Assembly (NCBI RefSeq): GCF_963576545.1
Contig: NC_083655.1
Location: forward strand, 16,276,704-16,340,703
Direction of reading: 5' to 3'
Length of the DNA stretch: 64,000 nt
Source of the DNA: Limanda limanda
Lineage: Eukaryota; Chordata; Actinopteri; Pleuronectiformes; Pleuronectidae
The position numbers and the translations under genes are program-made. Below the pieces are notes generated by a model. It searched no databases, was not told where the DNA came from, and was given only the letters and a program-made list of their open reading frames with translations. This document shows, in pieces, positions 1 to 12,644 of the stretch (position 1 is the first letter of the stretch; each line of letters opens with the position of its first letter).

Positions 1-2479
1 CTTTAAAAAGGAAAACAGTGTTAGATGAAGGCTATAAGGGATCTTGATTATTGTTAATGTTAAGTACATCTAAGTTACCAGACTAGAAAAAAGGGCACCA
101 TAATATACCTGCCAAATGCAATGTTTAAATTGCTCAAAGGAAAACTGGGAGTTGATAAATCCATTTGAGTAATTCTCTGAAAAAACTTAGCTAGTAAGAG
201 AGGCAGCTGATGAGATATCATACAATCTTCATGGTCATCAGCAGAGGCCATCTGCCTCTTCATTATGCACCTCCAAATGTGTCACTAGTGGGCTTTCGCA
301 GTTTGCCAGCACTAGGTAGGTGGAAGTGAGTCAACTGCACCAAACTAACAAAGTGTGCTGGCAACAAACAACAAAGCACTCTGAGGACTTTTAACATTCG
401 AGGAGGATTTCACAAATGGCTGATAATCATATTTTCTGGATGGTAACCACAGAGAGGCGTTATTTTTCCATAAATTGTAGATAGAAATGAGGGCGATAAA
501 GCAAAGCCCTGTCAATGTACTCTCACCTGCTCCCTGCAATCCAGAGACTTACATCACACACAGAGCCATCTACAATATCCAGTGTCCAGAAATTACAGGA
601 TCAATAGCACTTTCACTTGAGACTTGAATAATTGCAACAAAGCTCGGAGCTCATGTGGTATTATATCAAACAGCAGGTGCTGGTGAATCAGTGAAATTGC
701 TCGGCCCATGCACAATTTACTGTAGATTAAATGGTCATTAGGATGAATGAGGATACTTGTGTCCCCAGAGCACCGAAGTTTAAGGGCCCAAGAGCTCTCA
801 CATCAGAGTGATTTCAGATAGAAATGGCTTGTGAAATGACAAATGGTCCGGCTTAATCACTATAACTCTTCTACCAGCATTGCCGATGACAGATGAGTGA
901 AGGGAAGAAATGCTCATCTAAACTTTATCATAAACAAACTTATAGAAAAAACATATTTGCTTTATTGGGCTTATGCTGCGGGTATTAAGATTCTTGAAAG
1001 TTGAGTTCATGAAACAGAAAACTATTTGTATAAACCAGTATTGATACATGTAGGCACAATCATACTGTAGTACAATTTTAAATATCTACATGCTGTAGAG
1101 ATGGAATAAGAAAGGCTGTAAATCTGTCAGAATCATACGCACAGACTGAACATTTACAATGATATCTTAATCTTTAGTAGAACCCGTCCCTTTAACTTGG
1201 AGTTTATCGGCTAGTCCGCAAATCTTAGCTTAAATGTTAACTTCCATTTAAGGCTTATCATCACCCGCCCTGTTTTAGTAATAATTCAACAAATCTCTGT
1301 CTGTCTGTTTTTATGTGGAATGGCTTTATCTTACTTGGTCTGTCTATTATTAATTGCCCAATGCAGTCCAGTGTCAAATTTGGTGTGATCTAGACTTGTT
1401 ATAAGTTAAATATTAATAAACTTAGAAAAAAGTCAATGGGGGAGGTAGAAAGGTGCATTGACAAGACCAAGTTGAACATGTCTTCTTTAACCTCCATGGA
1501 GAAACTACATAAGAAGTCAGTAACTGCTGGGCTGCAAGCCAAAATTGCTTCAATCATTTGGATTTTTATTTCCCAATATATATCTTCATGAAATTTTTGG
1601 AATACATAATTTCTTTAACTTATCAAGATTGAATGGACTGAATCTGTACTTCATCCTGTAGACTGTCTAGTTAACTTAATGTATTTCTTTATAATATTTT
1701 AAATGTATTTAATATGCACATTATGCATTTTTTGAGGGAACACTAATCAGGTTGTTAATATGATTCCACTCCATCGTGCCAACATCAGGTTACAAACTAC
1801 AAAAGATAAACTTTTCAAAATGAGAGAAGAAATCACAAATACATTTTTTTGCAAAAACAAAATCTGTGTAGTTAATATAGATCTTTAATTTGGTAATTAA
1901 TGCAGGGAAATGGTTATTAAATGATAAAAAAAAGTATTTTCTATTTTCTCTCAATATCAGTTTCTGTCAACATTTTAATTGATATTTGATTTTACTGTCT
2001 TGTTGTTTATCATATATGTTGACAGTGTGTTGAAGATTTGTTTTTCTTGTACAACTTCCTATGTCTAGTTTAACATGACATAAGATTGTTTCAGAATAAT
2101 TGCTACAAAATTGCCTATAAATTATTAGAGCTGTAGGAAAAAGTGTAACCACATATTTGAGCAGATCTCCGTAGAACACTAAACAAACGCCCAACACAGT
2201 TTGTGCTAAAGTACATGAAGCTATAAAACCTCTTAGTGAAGAGATAGCAGGCAACTTGGAGTAAATGTTATCCATCTTTGTTTCAGGCAAAACAAAAAAT
2301 CATATAAAATCTGAAGGTCAGAAATTAGAAAAGACCTTTAGATCTGTAAAAAGTAACTGAGTGGAACATGAAAAGTCCTCTTTTTGTTTTAGATCACACA
2401 CTGCGTTTGGTCAGTATTTTTGAGTTAAAAAACCCCTCTAGTCTACTGTACAATAAACAAAAGCATCTGTCCGATATCC
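1..2479. other. Gene-free unique AT-rich DNA
   Basis: Open frames here are short, lack splice context and encode nothing recognisable. About 540-910 is less AT-rich and free of simple repeats, so it is the part most likely to be conserved. About 1560-2350 is very AT-rich with scattered A and T runs. I see no repeat family, RNA gene or promoter-like block. Confidence 0.5.
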
Positions 2480-2861
2480 AGTTCTCGGATTCTTTGGCAA
2501 GTTTTTTCCCCTTTTTTTGCTCCTTTGCTTGCGAGTGGGGGTTAGGAGCTCTGTGCCCACGTAACGACGATGACTGAGAAGCTTTCCTGGCTAAACAGTT
2601 TAGCCAGGAAACAGAGCAAAGCAGCTCCCCTCTCTCCTCCTCCTCCTCCCTCCCTCTTTCTCTCCCTCTCTCAGCGTAAGAATGATTGATCTCTCCATCG
2701 ATGATAAGACGCTCTTCTCCATCATGCGCCTGCTGCCACCTCCGTCCCACTTTCCCTGAGCTATCATAGCGGGCCTGTCTGAGAGGCCCATGATAACGAC
2801 AGGCCTGGGACACAAAGGTAAATCAATCTCAGCAAGGGAAGCAGAGGGAGGACTTACTGTT

Positions 2862-2866
<5 letters not shown>
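2480..2866. promoter_or_regulatory. Candidate non-coding regulatory block with palindrome
   Basis: A mixed-composition, non-repetitive block between AT-rich DNA and a GT microsatellite. It contains a perfect 14-bp palindrome (2583-2611), a pyrimidine-rich stretch (about 2626-2672) and a GC-richer segment (about 2700-2815) with GGCCTGTC and GACAGGCC in inverted orientation. Open frames on both strands run through it but show no family resemblance. Regulatory function is inferred from composition only; conservation was not tested. Confidence 0.3.
2583..2611. repeat. Perfect 14-bp inverted repeat, 1-nt spacer
   Basis: The left arm TTTCCTGGCTAAAC (2583-2596) is the exact reverse complement of GTTTAGCCAGGAAA (2598-2611), with a single A between them. 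Such a near-gapless palindrome could be a dimeric protein-binding site, a small mobile-element footprint or a cruciform-prone site. It is not part of any longer inverted repeat that I can see. Confidence 0.9.

Positions 2867-2954
<88 letters not shown>
2867..2954. repeat. (GT)n microsatellite
   Basis: About 88 bases of GT dinucleotides with one GA interruption near 2893. The long histidine-threonine reading frame on the minus strand across this tract is an artefact of the repeat. Confidence 0.97.
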
Positions 2955-2956
<2 letters not shown>

Positions 2957-3874
2957 ATCTGAGTAATTATTTATTAGCAGACAGGGAGATGATACCAACA
3001 CACGTCTACACAAACATTTACATGCGATAGCGTATTTACATAGATACTGAAACACAACTGAACACAGTAGTGTAATGTAAAACTTCAAAAAGTCATTAGA
3101 GGGTTCCATTACCAATTCTGATATCTGGACATTGTGAATAGGCCGATACCAGTGCTTTAAAAAGAAAATACTTCTATAGTTTATTTAACAGCTGTATGCT
3201 ACTAACCCTGTATGGGAGTGAGGATTGATATCATTGTTGTATGGTTAAATTATTTAGGTTAAATAAACACAGACATAATTAATCCATGAATTACAAAAAA
3301 CTCTTTTATTATATAGTTTGACAGTGAAAAATAAACAACAACAAATACAAATACATCTAAGAATACACAATAATTACTTCCTTTAAATTGCAACAACAGT
3401 TAATACAAAATAAAAGACCTTTAAAGTTTTGAACAAACATTTTACTCATGGGACTTTGCAGTGGGAAATTTGGCAAATTGATACAAATTTTACAACTCTG
3501 GCTAAAGCCATATTAATGGAAGTCACTTCTTCTTCATTGCTCTAAAAACATTAGTTGCCAATGGCGGAGCAGCCCAACTCCTGTTTCGGAGTGGTGAAGA
3601 AGTGATTTCTGGGAAAAGTAAATCCACAGTCGTTGTTCTGTGCAAAAAACACATTCCAAAGTTCATCTGAAGTTAATATGAAGGCTGAGCAGACTCAGTT
3701 TAATTGAGTAATTCCTTCAAAGTTACAGTTTGATAGAAAATTCTCTGTTTCTGTCTCTGCAGATGGTTGTTTCTAGAAATTGAACAGCAGAAGAAAGACA
3801 GCAACACAACAGAGGGAATCTTTGACTACGGAGACTTTGGAGGATACTTGCTTGATATATATGCAACTTATACT
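2955..3874. other. Gene-free AT-rich DNA
   Basis: AT-rich unique sequence. A pyrimidine-plus-CAG acceptor-like stretch near 3750-3762 is followed by an open frame, but the frame runs straight into the MITE at 3875 and stops there, so I do not call an exon. Nothing else recognised. Confidence 0.5.
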
Positions 3875-4048
3875 TTAAAGGCAAAGTTCTCCCAAAAATT
3901 AAATTCACTCAATATCTCCTCACCGCTTTGCCCATGGAGGGGTGGGTAAAGTGTTGGAGTCAACCAAGTGTTTCCGGAAGCTCAGATATTCAATTCCATT
4001 AGAAACGATGGACTGAATTTTCTTTTTTTGGTAAACTATCTCTTTTAA
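3875..4048. mobile_element. TTAA-bounded MITE, about 174 bp
   Basis: The left end reads TTAAAGGCAAAGTTCTCCC and the right end, on the minus strand, reads TTAAAAGAGATAGTTTACC. Both begin with TTAA and continue into a similar A-rich stretch ending in AATTC, giving imperfect terminal inverted repeats of about 33 bp. From general knowledge this resembles very abundant fish MITEs whose ends read roughly TTAAAGGGATAGTTCACCC; TTAA duplications are typical of piggyBac and Kolobok groups. No transposase is encoded. The superfamily is inferred. Confidence 0.75.
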
Positions 4049-4234
4049 AAGCCTTGTAAGACCTCCAAATACACTTTGGAATGGAGATGGCTCCTCCCTA
4101 ATCACATTTATCGGAAACGCATTGCAAAAGGAGGAAGGAATAAGTACAGTAAAACAAACTTAATACAAATCTTCAAATGGGCACATGACTATTGATTTAA
4201 AACATAAAAATGTGAAACTAATCTATAAACCATC

Positions 4235-4267
4235 TCACACTTTGAGCCGGTGTGGCACAAAGTGTGA
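4235..4267. repeat. 10-bp perfect inverted repeat (hairpin)
   Basis: TCACACTTTG (4235-4244) is the exact reverse complement of CAAAGTGTGA (4258-4267), with a 13-nt loop. The stem is too short for a microRNA precursor and has no T-run for a bacterial-type terminator, so it is only a structural feature. Confidence 0.85.
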
Positions 4268-4577
4268 TCCCATATTTAAGATGAAATTATAAAGAATTAC
4301 CTCACAAATAATTTAGGTTTTTACTGTGTACGCTTTTGTATTAAATTAGAGTAAACACAGTGGCCAAAGTAATAAAGAGGGAACCAAAAAAAGAACACAC
4401 AGCGTGTACTTGTATATGTTTTTTATGCTGGACCTTTTCAAGCATAAACACTGGCCTTGTCAGGACCAGTGGACCTCACGGGAACCTAATGAGGCAAAAC
4501 TTAATTCCAAATGTCCAGGTTGAGGTTAGTGCTAGGCGTGCGCGTGATTGCTTGTGTTTGTGTGTGTGTCCCAGGTG

Positions 4578-4605
4578 CTGTCAGGGTGAAGACTGACCCT
4601 GACAG
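4578..4605. repeat. 10-bp perfect inverted repeat (hairpin)
   Basis: CTGTCAGGGT (4578-4587) pairs exactly with ACCCTGACAG (4596-4605) across an 8-nt loop. The stem is GC-balanced, embedded in non-repetitive DNA and preceded by a short GT run. It could be a paired protein-binding site. Confidence 0.85.
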
Positions 4606-5901
4606 ACGGGTCACCATGAAGCCTGTAATTCACGAGCAGCGATGTGATCTCTGAGAGACAGGGAGGAGATGAGTAATTAGATCCTGTCCTTGTGCTTGAT
4701 TACAGTCTTGTCTCTCTCTACATAAACCACATCCACCCTGCAAAACTCCATCCGGTTATGTTAAAGCTTGCAGCGTTAGCAGACGTAGTTTTTTTTCTAT
4801 CCCTGCACTCGTTTGACAGCTTAAATACTCTAAAGATCGCATATGTGCACCTACTCAATCATCACACGTTCCTCCTCATCGTGTGATCATCACCGCTCTC
4901 GTCAAATTACTGTCGGAGCCGATCACAACAATTCAAACGGAAATAGCCTGAAATCCTGGTTTGTACTTTGAGGGATAAAGTTCTGAGCTCAAGACACGTT
5001 TTACCTCAGTGTTATTTACACTCTGCTCTAAACACTGCTGAAGGACGTGTTGCTGCCAAACACTGTAAACTTTGATTTAGCAGAGGGTAAAGTCATCTTC
5101 AATCAGGTCACCTGCTGCTTTATAAGGAGAACTGAGTTTACAACCTTTATGGGCTGACAGTCTTTATTACATAAATTCTTATCACAGCTAAACACTGCAT
5201 TATGACTGGCTGTCTCAACCCCCTCACATCATCTGTTACATACTGGTAACCTCGCAGCCATCGAATGTCATCAATATGCTAAATACTTACTCACTTACTA
5301 AAAATACTTTATTAAACTTTGTTCAGTCCTTTTTTCTGTGGATGTCTGTTATAAGATTCTGATCAGTCCTAGAGGGTATGTACATATTTTATATTTCTTA
5401 TATTTTCTTGTAATTATATTACTGTGTGTGTATTTTCAATCTCCCATTGCTGCTGTAACACGGCAACATGTCCCCAGATTGAGATTAATCTAGAATTATT
5501 TGACCACCTGTTAGTGCTATTACTGATTTATTAATATAAAATATGTACTTTTTTTGAAACAGAAGCACATGTATAATTATCATTTTTACTTGTTGCTAAC
5601 TTCCTACATTATGCAGTATTTACAGTCGCACTCAAGCCACCGGCTGGTGGCTACTCTCTTGTATACACTGCTTTCTGATTTTGTTGAAAATTAATCTCAT
5701 AGGTTTCCTTAGTAGAAAGTAGAAGAGTAGATTTGAAAAACAAAACACTGAAGCTGCTGATTCTGAAGGACTAGAGACAAGATGGACTTATACAGTATTT
5801 GGAACATTAGACCTCATTAATAAGGTGCTTAAACAAACATCACAACATTAGGTTTAAAATGTCTGTTCATGTATTTAGTCAAATTGTTTCAATGGTTTGA
5901 C

Positions 5902-6106
5902 CAAAGACTGTTTATAAAGATGGATGACAGCCAGAGTCTGCGTACAAGTGATCTGTGGATGGAGCCATGGTAGCTAGGTCCCACCGTCTCATCCACTATC
6001 ATGGAGGGAGCGGGATTCATGGCCTTTACAACAGCAGGCGGCCACTAGGTGGTGATCGAGGTGCTTTGGCTTCACTTTAGGGTGGTCGAGCATTTTATAG
6101 TCTAAA
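5902..6106 (+). mobile_element. Degraded MITE of the CATAGACTG-end family
   Basis: The left end CAAAGACTGTTTATAAAGAT is matched on the minus strand at the right end by CTTTAGACTATAAAATGC. The internal segment with GGTGATCGAGGTGCTTTGGC recurs almost unchanged in the copy near 51.9 kb. The family, with ends close to CATAGACTGTATATAAAG, is one I recognise as widespread in fish. It is non-autonomous and has no coding capacity. Superfamily not assigned. Confidence 0.65.
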
Positions 6107-7699
6107 GTTTCGACACATGCATTTGTTCTAAATGTATTGGGAGGTGCTCCATCAGGTGACATGCTGCTGTGAGTAGACAACAGTGGTCACATCTGACTAA
6201 GCCACAGTAGCCAGTCAGAGGTGAGCCAACAGTCACAGCTAGTATGTGTCACTAACCTCAACCAACGGTCGACTACCAATCAAAACCTTCCTTATAACCT
6301 CACTGGAGACAAGAACGGTCACTGTAAAATATACAACTGGTGTTTTGGAGAAAAACATGTATTTGTGGTTTACCACTGTTTTGTAATGAAACAGGAATCT
6401 AGAGGTTAAAAGGCAGAAGAGCTTAAGTTGCAGGTTTAACAGATTCGATTGACAGAGTGACGAGAAAGAAAGAGAGAGAGAGAGTTAAAGATGGCTGCCG
6501 CTCTGTGAATGTCGCTAGGCGGTAAATAAACCAATCCAGAGGAGTTTTCATTGATCCAAGCTCAAGCAGCCATTTTACAAGTGCCAGAGAACCAGAACTA
6601 TCTATGTTCATGAATAAAGAACGGTTGTAAGGGCGCACAGTATTTATGACACACGTCTCAGTCGTCTTGGTTTACCCATATCAGTAGACTACCATAATAT
6701 ATATTCATTAATATCTCCCAGAGGACCTTTACTAAATACAGTTTGACATTAATATAATGTCCAGGCTGATCAATATGTATTTCACAGATTAAACAACACA
6801 TTGATTTGGTGAGTAAACAAAACACTCACTGCCTGCTGGGTGACAAAGTTCAAATTCGATGAACACGAGAGAAAATTATTATTATTCATTATTATCCATC
6901 AAACGGGCCCGTGTTCATTTATTCTAGTATTTACCACTTAACCCAGTCTCTGCAAAATATGAGTCCTCTGCAAAGTCAATTTGATGTCACACACTTGAAT
7001 ACAAGATAGAGAAAAAAAATCAATATTTGATTATAAAATGTATATTTCTTATCTATGTTGCGACTATCACAACAGAATCTTGTTATCTTCAAACGCTCGA
7101 CCTTGACAAGGTCATGTGGGATTTACTGATGGTTGCGTCGAGCGACACTGTTTGAGAGGCACCGGTCTGTAGGCTCGGATATGCTGGGGGGGGAAAGAAC
7201 GAGTTCAGACATACAGCTTATGTCTTATGTCTTCACGCCTGTCAATTCCCCCTGGATTTGTCCTGGAAAACTCAAGGAAAATCAAACTCCAGAACACTCT
7301 TCAGGCAGGTACTTGCTTTGGTTTAGACAAAGTCGTGGAAAAGTAACTGCACTCAAGTCCTTCTCTGAAAAAACATTAGCCTGGAGACAAGTATCCCTCC
7401 ATCAGTCAGAAACTAGAGCGCTAACAGACACCTGTAACTGCAGCCCACCTTGAGCTGCTCCAGTGGCAACAGCTGGTACCGAAACAGCAATGTCACCATT
7501 CATATTCCACTGCTGCTTTGAAATATGACAGGCCTTTGTTTGTGTGATGGTACCTTCAGTGCAGCCTCATGCATTTAGTGAGGACTGATCTGAGTTAGTG
7601 GAGAAGAGAACATTTGGTTTGGATAACTATTCCTGGTCCAAATCTTATGCAGCATTCTGAGGCTTGTCCACTGGATGTAACCTCAAGCTCAAAAACTGT
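6107..7699. other. Gene-free unique DNA
   Basis: Contains a short AG run (about 6470-6484) and an eight-G run near 7188. The open frame at 7133-7453 has no recognisable domain and no splice support. No repeat family recognised. Confidence 0.45.
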
Positions 7700-8090
7700 T
7701 TCCAAAGCCCCTCCCTGCAGTGTGGTGTATATGTGGGATGGTAACCACAGCAACTAGAAAAAACAACATGGAGACTACCTGGGCATTTCACAACATTTTA
7801 GCAAATTTACCAATGCAGTACCATAATGCTCACCACCAGTTACAGTTGAAAACAAGCATACATTCACCCATATTATGCACAAGCAGTGATAATTATGAAT
7901 CAGACACTCCTGCTGGCTCTGATCCGTGCTTTAGAAACTGGAGTGTTAGATTCTTCCGAAATGAACTACAAGCAGTAGTTTTCTCCTAATATCATCTACC
8001 TCATTTATGACATGCATGTCAGTTTTAGCAAATATGAAAAAAGGTTATTTTCATAAACATTCTCACCTGTACCTGGCGTAATGTCTTCAC
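7700..8090 (+). mobile_element. Relic of the AAGGTGCAG-end MITE family
   Basis: Two segments match the better preserved copy at 30993-31546 in order. The stretch around 7705-7745 (CCTCCCTGCAG, then a GGTAACCACA-like block) matches 31105-31149, and the stretch at 8020-8075 (TTTTAGCAAATATGA, then CATAAAC) matches 31494-31535. The termini are no longer clear, so the limits are approximate. It is a decayed non-autonomous element. Confidence 0.5.
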
Positions 8091-9649
8091 TTTTAACAGG
8101 CAGCTACAATAATTATTAAAATAATAATTTGAATCCATAAAGGCATGGCTAGAGGTGTAGTGCCCCACTTTGAATCAGAGTGAGATATAACTGAGATCAA
8201 GCCAGCTGAACACATAATGTTAGCATTGACCCTGACTGACATCACCATTTAAATTCATTCATTCATTATCACCTGATGAATCTAAGTCTATCCTTCCCTC
8301 GCTTTCATCTATGTTTTGGTCTCCACCACCTCCTGAGGGAAATATTTGGCTCTTTAGCTGCTAAATGCTCCCCTGTGATCACCAGCTGGAGTCGGTGAAA
8401 ACCCTTTCACAGTCCTACTGTCATCATTTGATATATTACAATATAAAATTGATTATAGGCACTTAAAAGCTTACATACAGGCTCAAACTGCTGCTAGCAT
8501 GACTGTAAACCTGTTGTTTGTGTCAGGCCTATTGAGTCGCGAGGGGACCTGTTGATTAACAATGTTATTGTGAAAAACTGAAAACAATGGAAATTGTTTA
8601 CTGCTTTTCATTATGGCGCCTGTTCTGATCAAGAGCAGACATGTCTACTGAAGCCCATGTGTCAGTGTGATCCAACATCTCTTATAAGTGATTACATTTG
8701 CAAAGAAACTGGCAGATTCTAAGTGACAGAAAGTTGATCCGGACGCACAATTCAATCACTGCACTTTTCCATTCTAATGACAAATAATTAAGCGGTGTGT
8801 GCCGTCCCTGGTTAAAGGTGGACTTTCCCTGCTGGACTGGTGCCCTGCTTTGTTTCTCAGTCGAGCCCCTCCCTCCGCCCACCCTACACAACAATGCACC
8901 TCCTGTGATATCTAGTCTGAGCTGCAGTATCAGCTTTCCTCACCTCCCAAAATTAAGAATGCAATTACTGTGGCACAAAAGGAGAGGCGACGGCTCGTTC
9001 TCCTCTGCTCAGCGTCATGATAATGAAGCGACTGGAGGTCAAAGGCAGTATGTGTAAAAGTAATCATGGAGTCACACTTTATGAATTTTAAATGACTAGA
9101 TAAAAGGTGAGGTTTGGGGAGCGGTTGTGCTGAGGGGACAAGAAAAAAAAAACCTGCTCCTCTCATATGGCACAGAAGGAATCTAGCGAAGGGATTTCAA
9201 ACATTTTGTCATTTTCAGGGGGACGTCTGTTTGCCAAAGATACCGGGAAGTTCACGACCAGGTCGGAGCATCGGTATGAGGCCGGTATTCAAGTTGAAAG
9301 GGACTTGTGATGCCATTTCCATCCATGACAAGTATTGCAGGGGAGAGGAAAAAAAATACTGATGAGCAGTCTGCTTTCCTGATTTGCAACACACGCCAAC
9401 TCAAGCTGCCCACAATTTTCACTGCTGTCTTTGTTCCTAAATTGTGCTCAAATTGGAGCCCGAGAAAATAATACCGGCAACTGCAGTTGGTGTAATGTGC
9501 CTGGATTGATAAAGTCAACTCAAATTATTTGCTTACGGCCAAGCTGGCAAAGAAACAAGTACATATCTGGAACTGTGGCCTCATTAATGCAGTTCATTAA
9601 TTAATAATCTAACTAATTATGGAGGAATCTGTCCATCAGTCAATCTGTA
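8091..9649. other. Unique DNA; candidate conserved block 8790-9640
   Basis: No gene. From about 8790 the sequence becomes less repetitive, with mixed GC, many short open frames on both strands and ATTAATTAATAA-type homeodomain cores near 9595-9620. This is the kind of composition that often marks conserved non-coding DNA, but only an alignment would show it. Confidence 0.3.
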
Positions 9650-9775
9650 TTTTTTTTTTCAACAACCTCTCATCTGATTGTCTTCAAACTTGGCGGGTGT
9701 GTTACTGAGGACCAGAAGAAGAACACTGTCGAGGAGATTGAGTTTCTTTCACAAATTCTAAACAACTTAAACATA
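9650..9775. repeat. Dispersed fish repeat fragment
   Basis: The segment carrying CAAACTTGGCGGGTGTGTTA followed by CTGAGGACC resembles a dispersed sequence I recall from several fish genomes. The orientation and class of the parent element are unknown to me. Limits are approximate. Confidence 0.4.
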
Positions 9776-12629
9776 TTTCACAGATGCCCCTTTCAAGCTC
9801 AGATCATTTTGCAAAATGCAGTCACACTCAGGGCATCTCACAAACATCATCTACGATCAGCTAGTTGACTTATTTGTGCACTTTGTAGGATTTCACAAAG
9901 CAGACATTTCAAACATCATGCAGCCCTGACTGAACAACATACAAGTAACCACAGTACAGACAATATTTAACAAATATGCACAGGTATACTCAGAACGGAA
10001 ACAAAGATCAATTTGAATAATTTATAATTATATTATGCTTCCTTGGGTGCAGGGCTTTTTACTTTTGACTGAACCTGGTGTTTATATAATCTCCTTTTTT
10101 CTTTCATGTAGGTATTCTGTTCTGGGTGTTGCTGAACACAGATGAGCTTTATCATGATTACATTATATTTTACTTGAAAACGAAAACACTCTTCAAGCTA
10201 ACACTGGAGTGGAATAATAAATGTGGAGCACTGTTATCCGAATTGTACCGGTGCACAACAGCAACTCTTGGAGGTATGCCTACAAAAACAACTTTCTCCT
10301 ATAAACTCTGCAAGTTTAATGCCTTCCCTGGGTTGCTTTGCATCGCCACCAGCAATTTTAGTATGCAAGCAGGTAAAGAGAGCGAAGTCCGACTAATTTG
10401 TTACTCGGCTTAGATTTACATTCGCCGGCCCTGGGAACAGCCGCTTGCCTGCTCCGGCCCATTTGTTCAGCACTTAATAAATTGCATAGCAGGTTCAAAG
10501 AGGTGATATGATTGATCACTGGATGTGGCGCTCCCGAGCAGTAATATTTGTCTGAGGACGCAGGGAGAATTACCAATAACTACGTATTTGGGAATTTGAC
10601 TTTCACAGATGGGATAACTAGGGGGATGAAAGCGCTTTTATTAAATGCATGAGGCATTACTGTGTTTTGGTAAAACATTTTGGGAAGACTAAAGGAAAAG
10701 CAGAGCGCACAGGCAGTAATGTGCAGTCATCAAATACAGTAAAATAAATGGGTTCCGTCGCCAATAACATTTACTTTAGTGTCTGTGATCATATTCACAG
10801 TGTCCTGTGTTTATCAGCGAGATTTAATTCAGGCCTTGTTCACTGACTGTTTAATGCACATCTCCAGCTCCGGTTGGTAGTAATACCAGGGATAAATGAA
10901 TTTCACCTTAGTCATTCAAATGAAGGGCTCAGTAATCAGGGTAATTGCGGATAATAACCCCGGCCTGCACTGTAGGGCCTAGGGTTCTCCGCCTGGCCCT
11001 CCCTCTGCATCCCCTGATCTCACTGCTGTTGTCGTGAACAGAGAGGGGGCTCTGAGGCATCCCCCACTGTTTGGCATGATTAAGGCAGCTCTGACTCTTC
11101 ACATGCCTCCCTGGGTGGCACATTAAGAAGCTGTTCCATGAATTTTAACAGCATCCGTCTGCAAGTAACTCAGAGATGTGTTGTTTTTTCAGACAGAAAC
11201 AGAATATGTTTATCTGTTCTCCAAAGCCATGGTATGTTGCAGACCTTAGTGTAATAAATTAAATAGGTGTCATAGGTAAACTTTACACAGAACTTTTTAA
11301 AAAAATGATGTGAGTTATATGTGTTGATATTGTTAATTGTAAAAAAAACACATTCATTGATGATGCAATTTGAATGTGTGAATCACATCACAGAGTGGCA
11401 GTCACGTGATGAGAGTTGCCTGACAAGGATGATCGCTGATTAATTTAAATGGATTCTTCCAGTCGGCTCCATCAGAGCCAGTCTTGACATCCTCAGTGTC
11501 AACATGTCTGTTAGTAACGTCCTTAGTGAAAGTAGCAGTTCCTTTGCCAAAACTGGTAATGGGTGGATGAGTCTTTAACATGATTAAAATACCAGTTCCA
11601 TGGCTTGAAATTCTTAGTCTCTGACCCTACAACACTCTCAGTTTTGGCATAAATGGAGACTCAGGGTTAATATGTATTAACTCTGACCATCAAATATCCA
11701 GAGATCAAAAGACAATGATTCCTTTATTGTCCTTTCATTTTTACAATGCAATTAACTGATTATTATTTTATTGTATACATACGTATCTAAGAATAAATAT
11801 GAATATAAAGAAACATATCTTTGCACCTGCTGTGTCACATGCTTTGATCCAGGTTGTTAGTTGTGTAAGCAAAGGACAAGCTGTTATCATTTCACTGCTC
11901 CCTGACTGATCAGCAACTGAATGGACAATGTGCAGTTAAAAGCTGGAGGCATCTGGGACCATGTTTTCAAGAAAAAAAAAAATATAGTAACAGGTAACAT
12001 TAACAAAATGACAAGATTGCTAAACTAATTTGATAAACATTGCATGCTAAATGAAAGGTTTAAATAACAAGGTAACTTTACTGAAGAAATATTTCAAATA
12101 AACAGATGTATTAATTAAAATAAAATGGGGGTTAAACTGTTTAAATACAACTATTGGAAAACGCTCTGAAAGGATATCCATTTGTCAAATATTCTCATAA
12201 AAATAAAACTTCTCTTTGATCCAGGAAAAGCATACATTTAAAAAATGTTCAATTATTCAAATATTTGCTTTCAGGTAGATGGACAATGAACATGCAGTAT
12301 ATGATAGATGCATTAGTCTACTCATCTCTCAGCCTGAAGGACATTTTTCTAAAAATATTTTAACATCTGTGTTAGTGGCTGACTGAGCAGCACACAGGCC
12401 TCTCCTCTTTTCACATACTGGTTAAAAATACCCCCTCCACAATCAGTTGTCTGTTTTTGGCATTTTAGACATCAACCCAGCGGGTGATATTTGTCCTGCG
12501 TCTTAATGTTCAGATCCCTGTCTCTTAATTGATGTTATTCTGCAGACAGGAATATTGATGGCGCAGCTCAGCTGGATTGGCAGCTGCATGAATCGTTATT
12601 AGCCAGGCAGTGACACAACCCGGTGGGCT
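9776..12629. other. Unique DNA; candidate conserved block 10400-11130
   Basis: No gene. 10400-11130 is balanced in composition and repeat-free, including a GC-richer patch near 10960-11060. 11200-12350 is AT-rich with A runs and shows nothing further. An open frame at 10126-10413 lacks any family resemblance. Confidence 0.3.
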
Positions 12630-12644
12630 GGGGGGGGGGGGGGG
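12630..12644 (+). repeat. Poly-G run (15 G)
   Basis: Fifteen consecutive G residues on the plus strand. Runs this long can form G-quadruplex structures and are a common site of sequencing slippage, so the exact length should be treated with caution. Confidence 0.95.

Larger units (their letters stand above)
4049..5901. other. Gene-free unique DNA with two hairpins
   Basis: No coding signal. The stretch holds two perfect 10-bp inverted repeats (4235-4267 and 4578-4605). The second lies in a CpG-containing, non-repetitive block (about 4500-4730) that may be conserved. About 5270-5650 is AT-rich and featureless apart from a 7-bp inverted repeat near 5635. Confidence 0.45.

Noticed and set aside
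2600..3115. 171-codon minus-strand frame with a histidine-threonine run
   Set aside because: The run is the GT microsatellite, and the rest has no domain or splice support.
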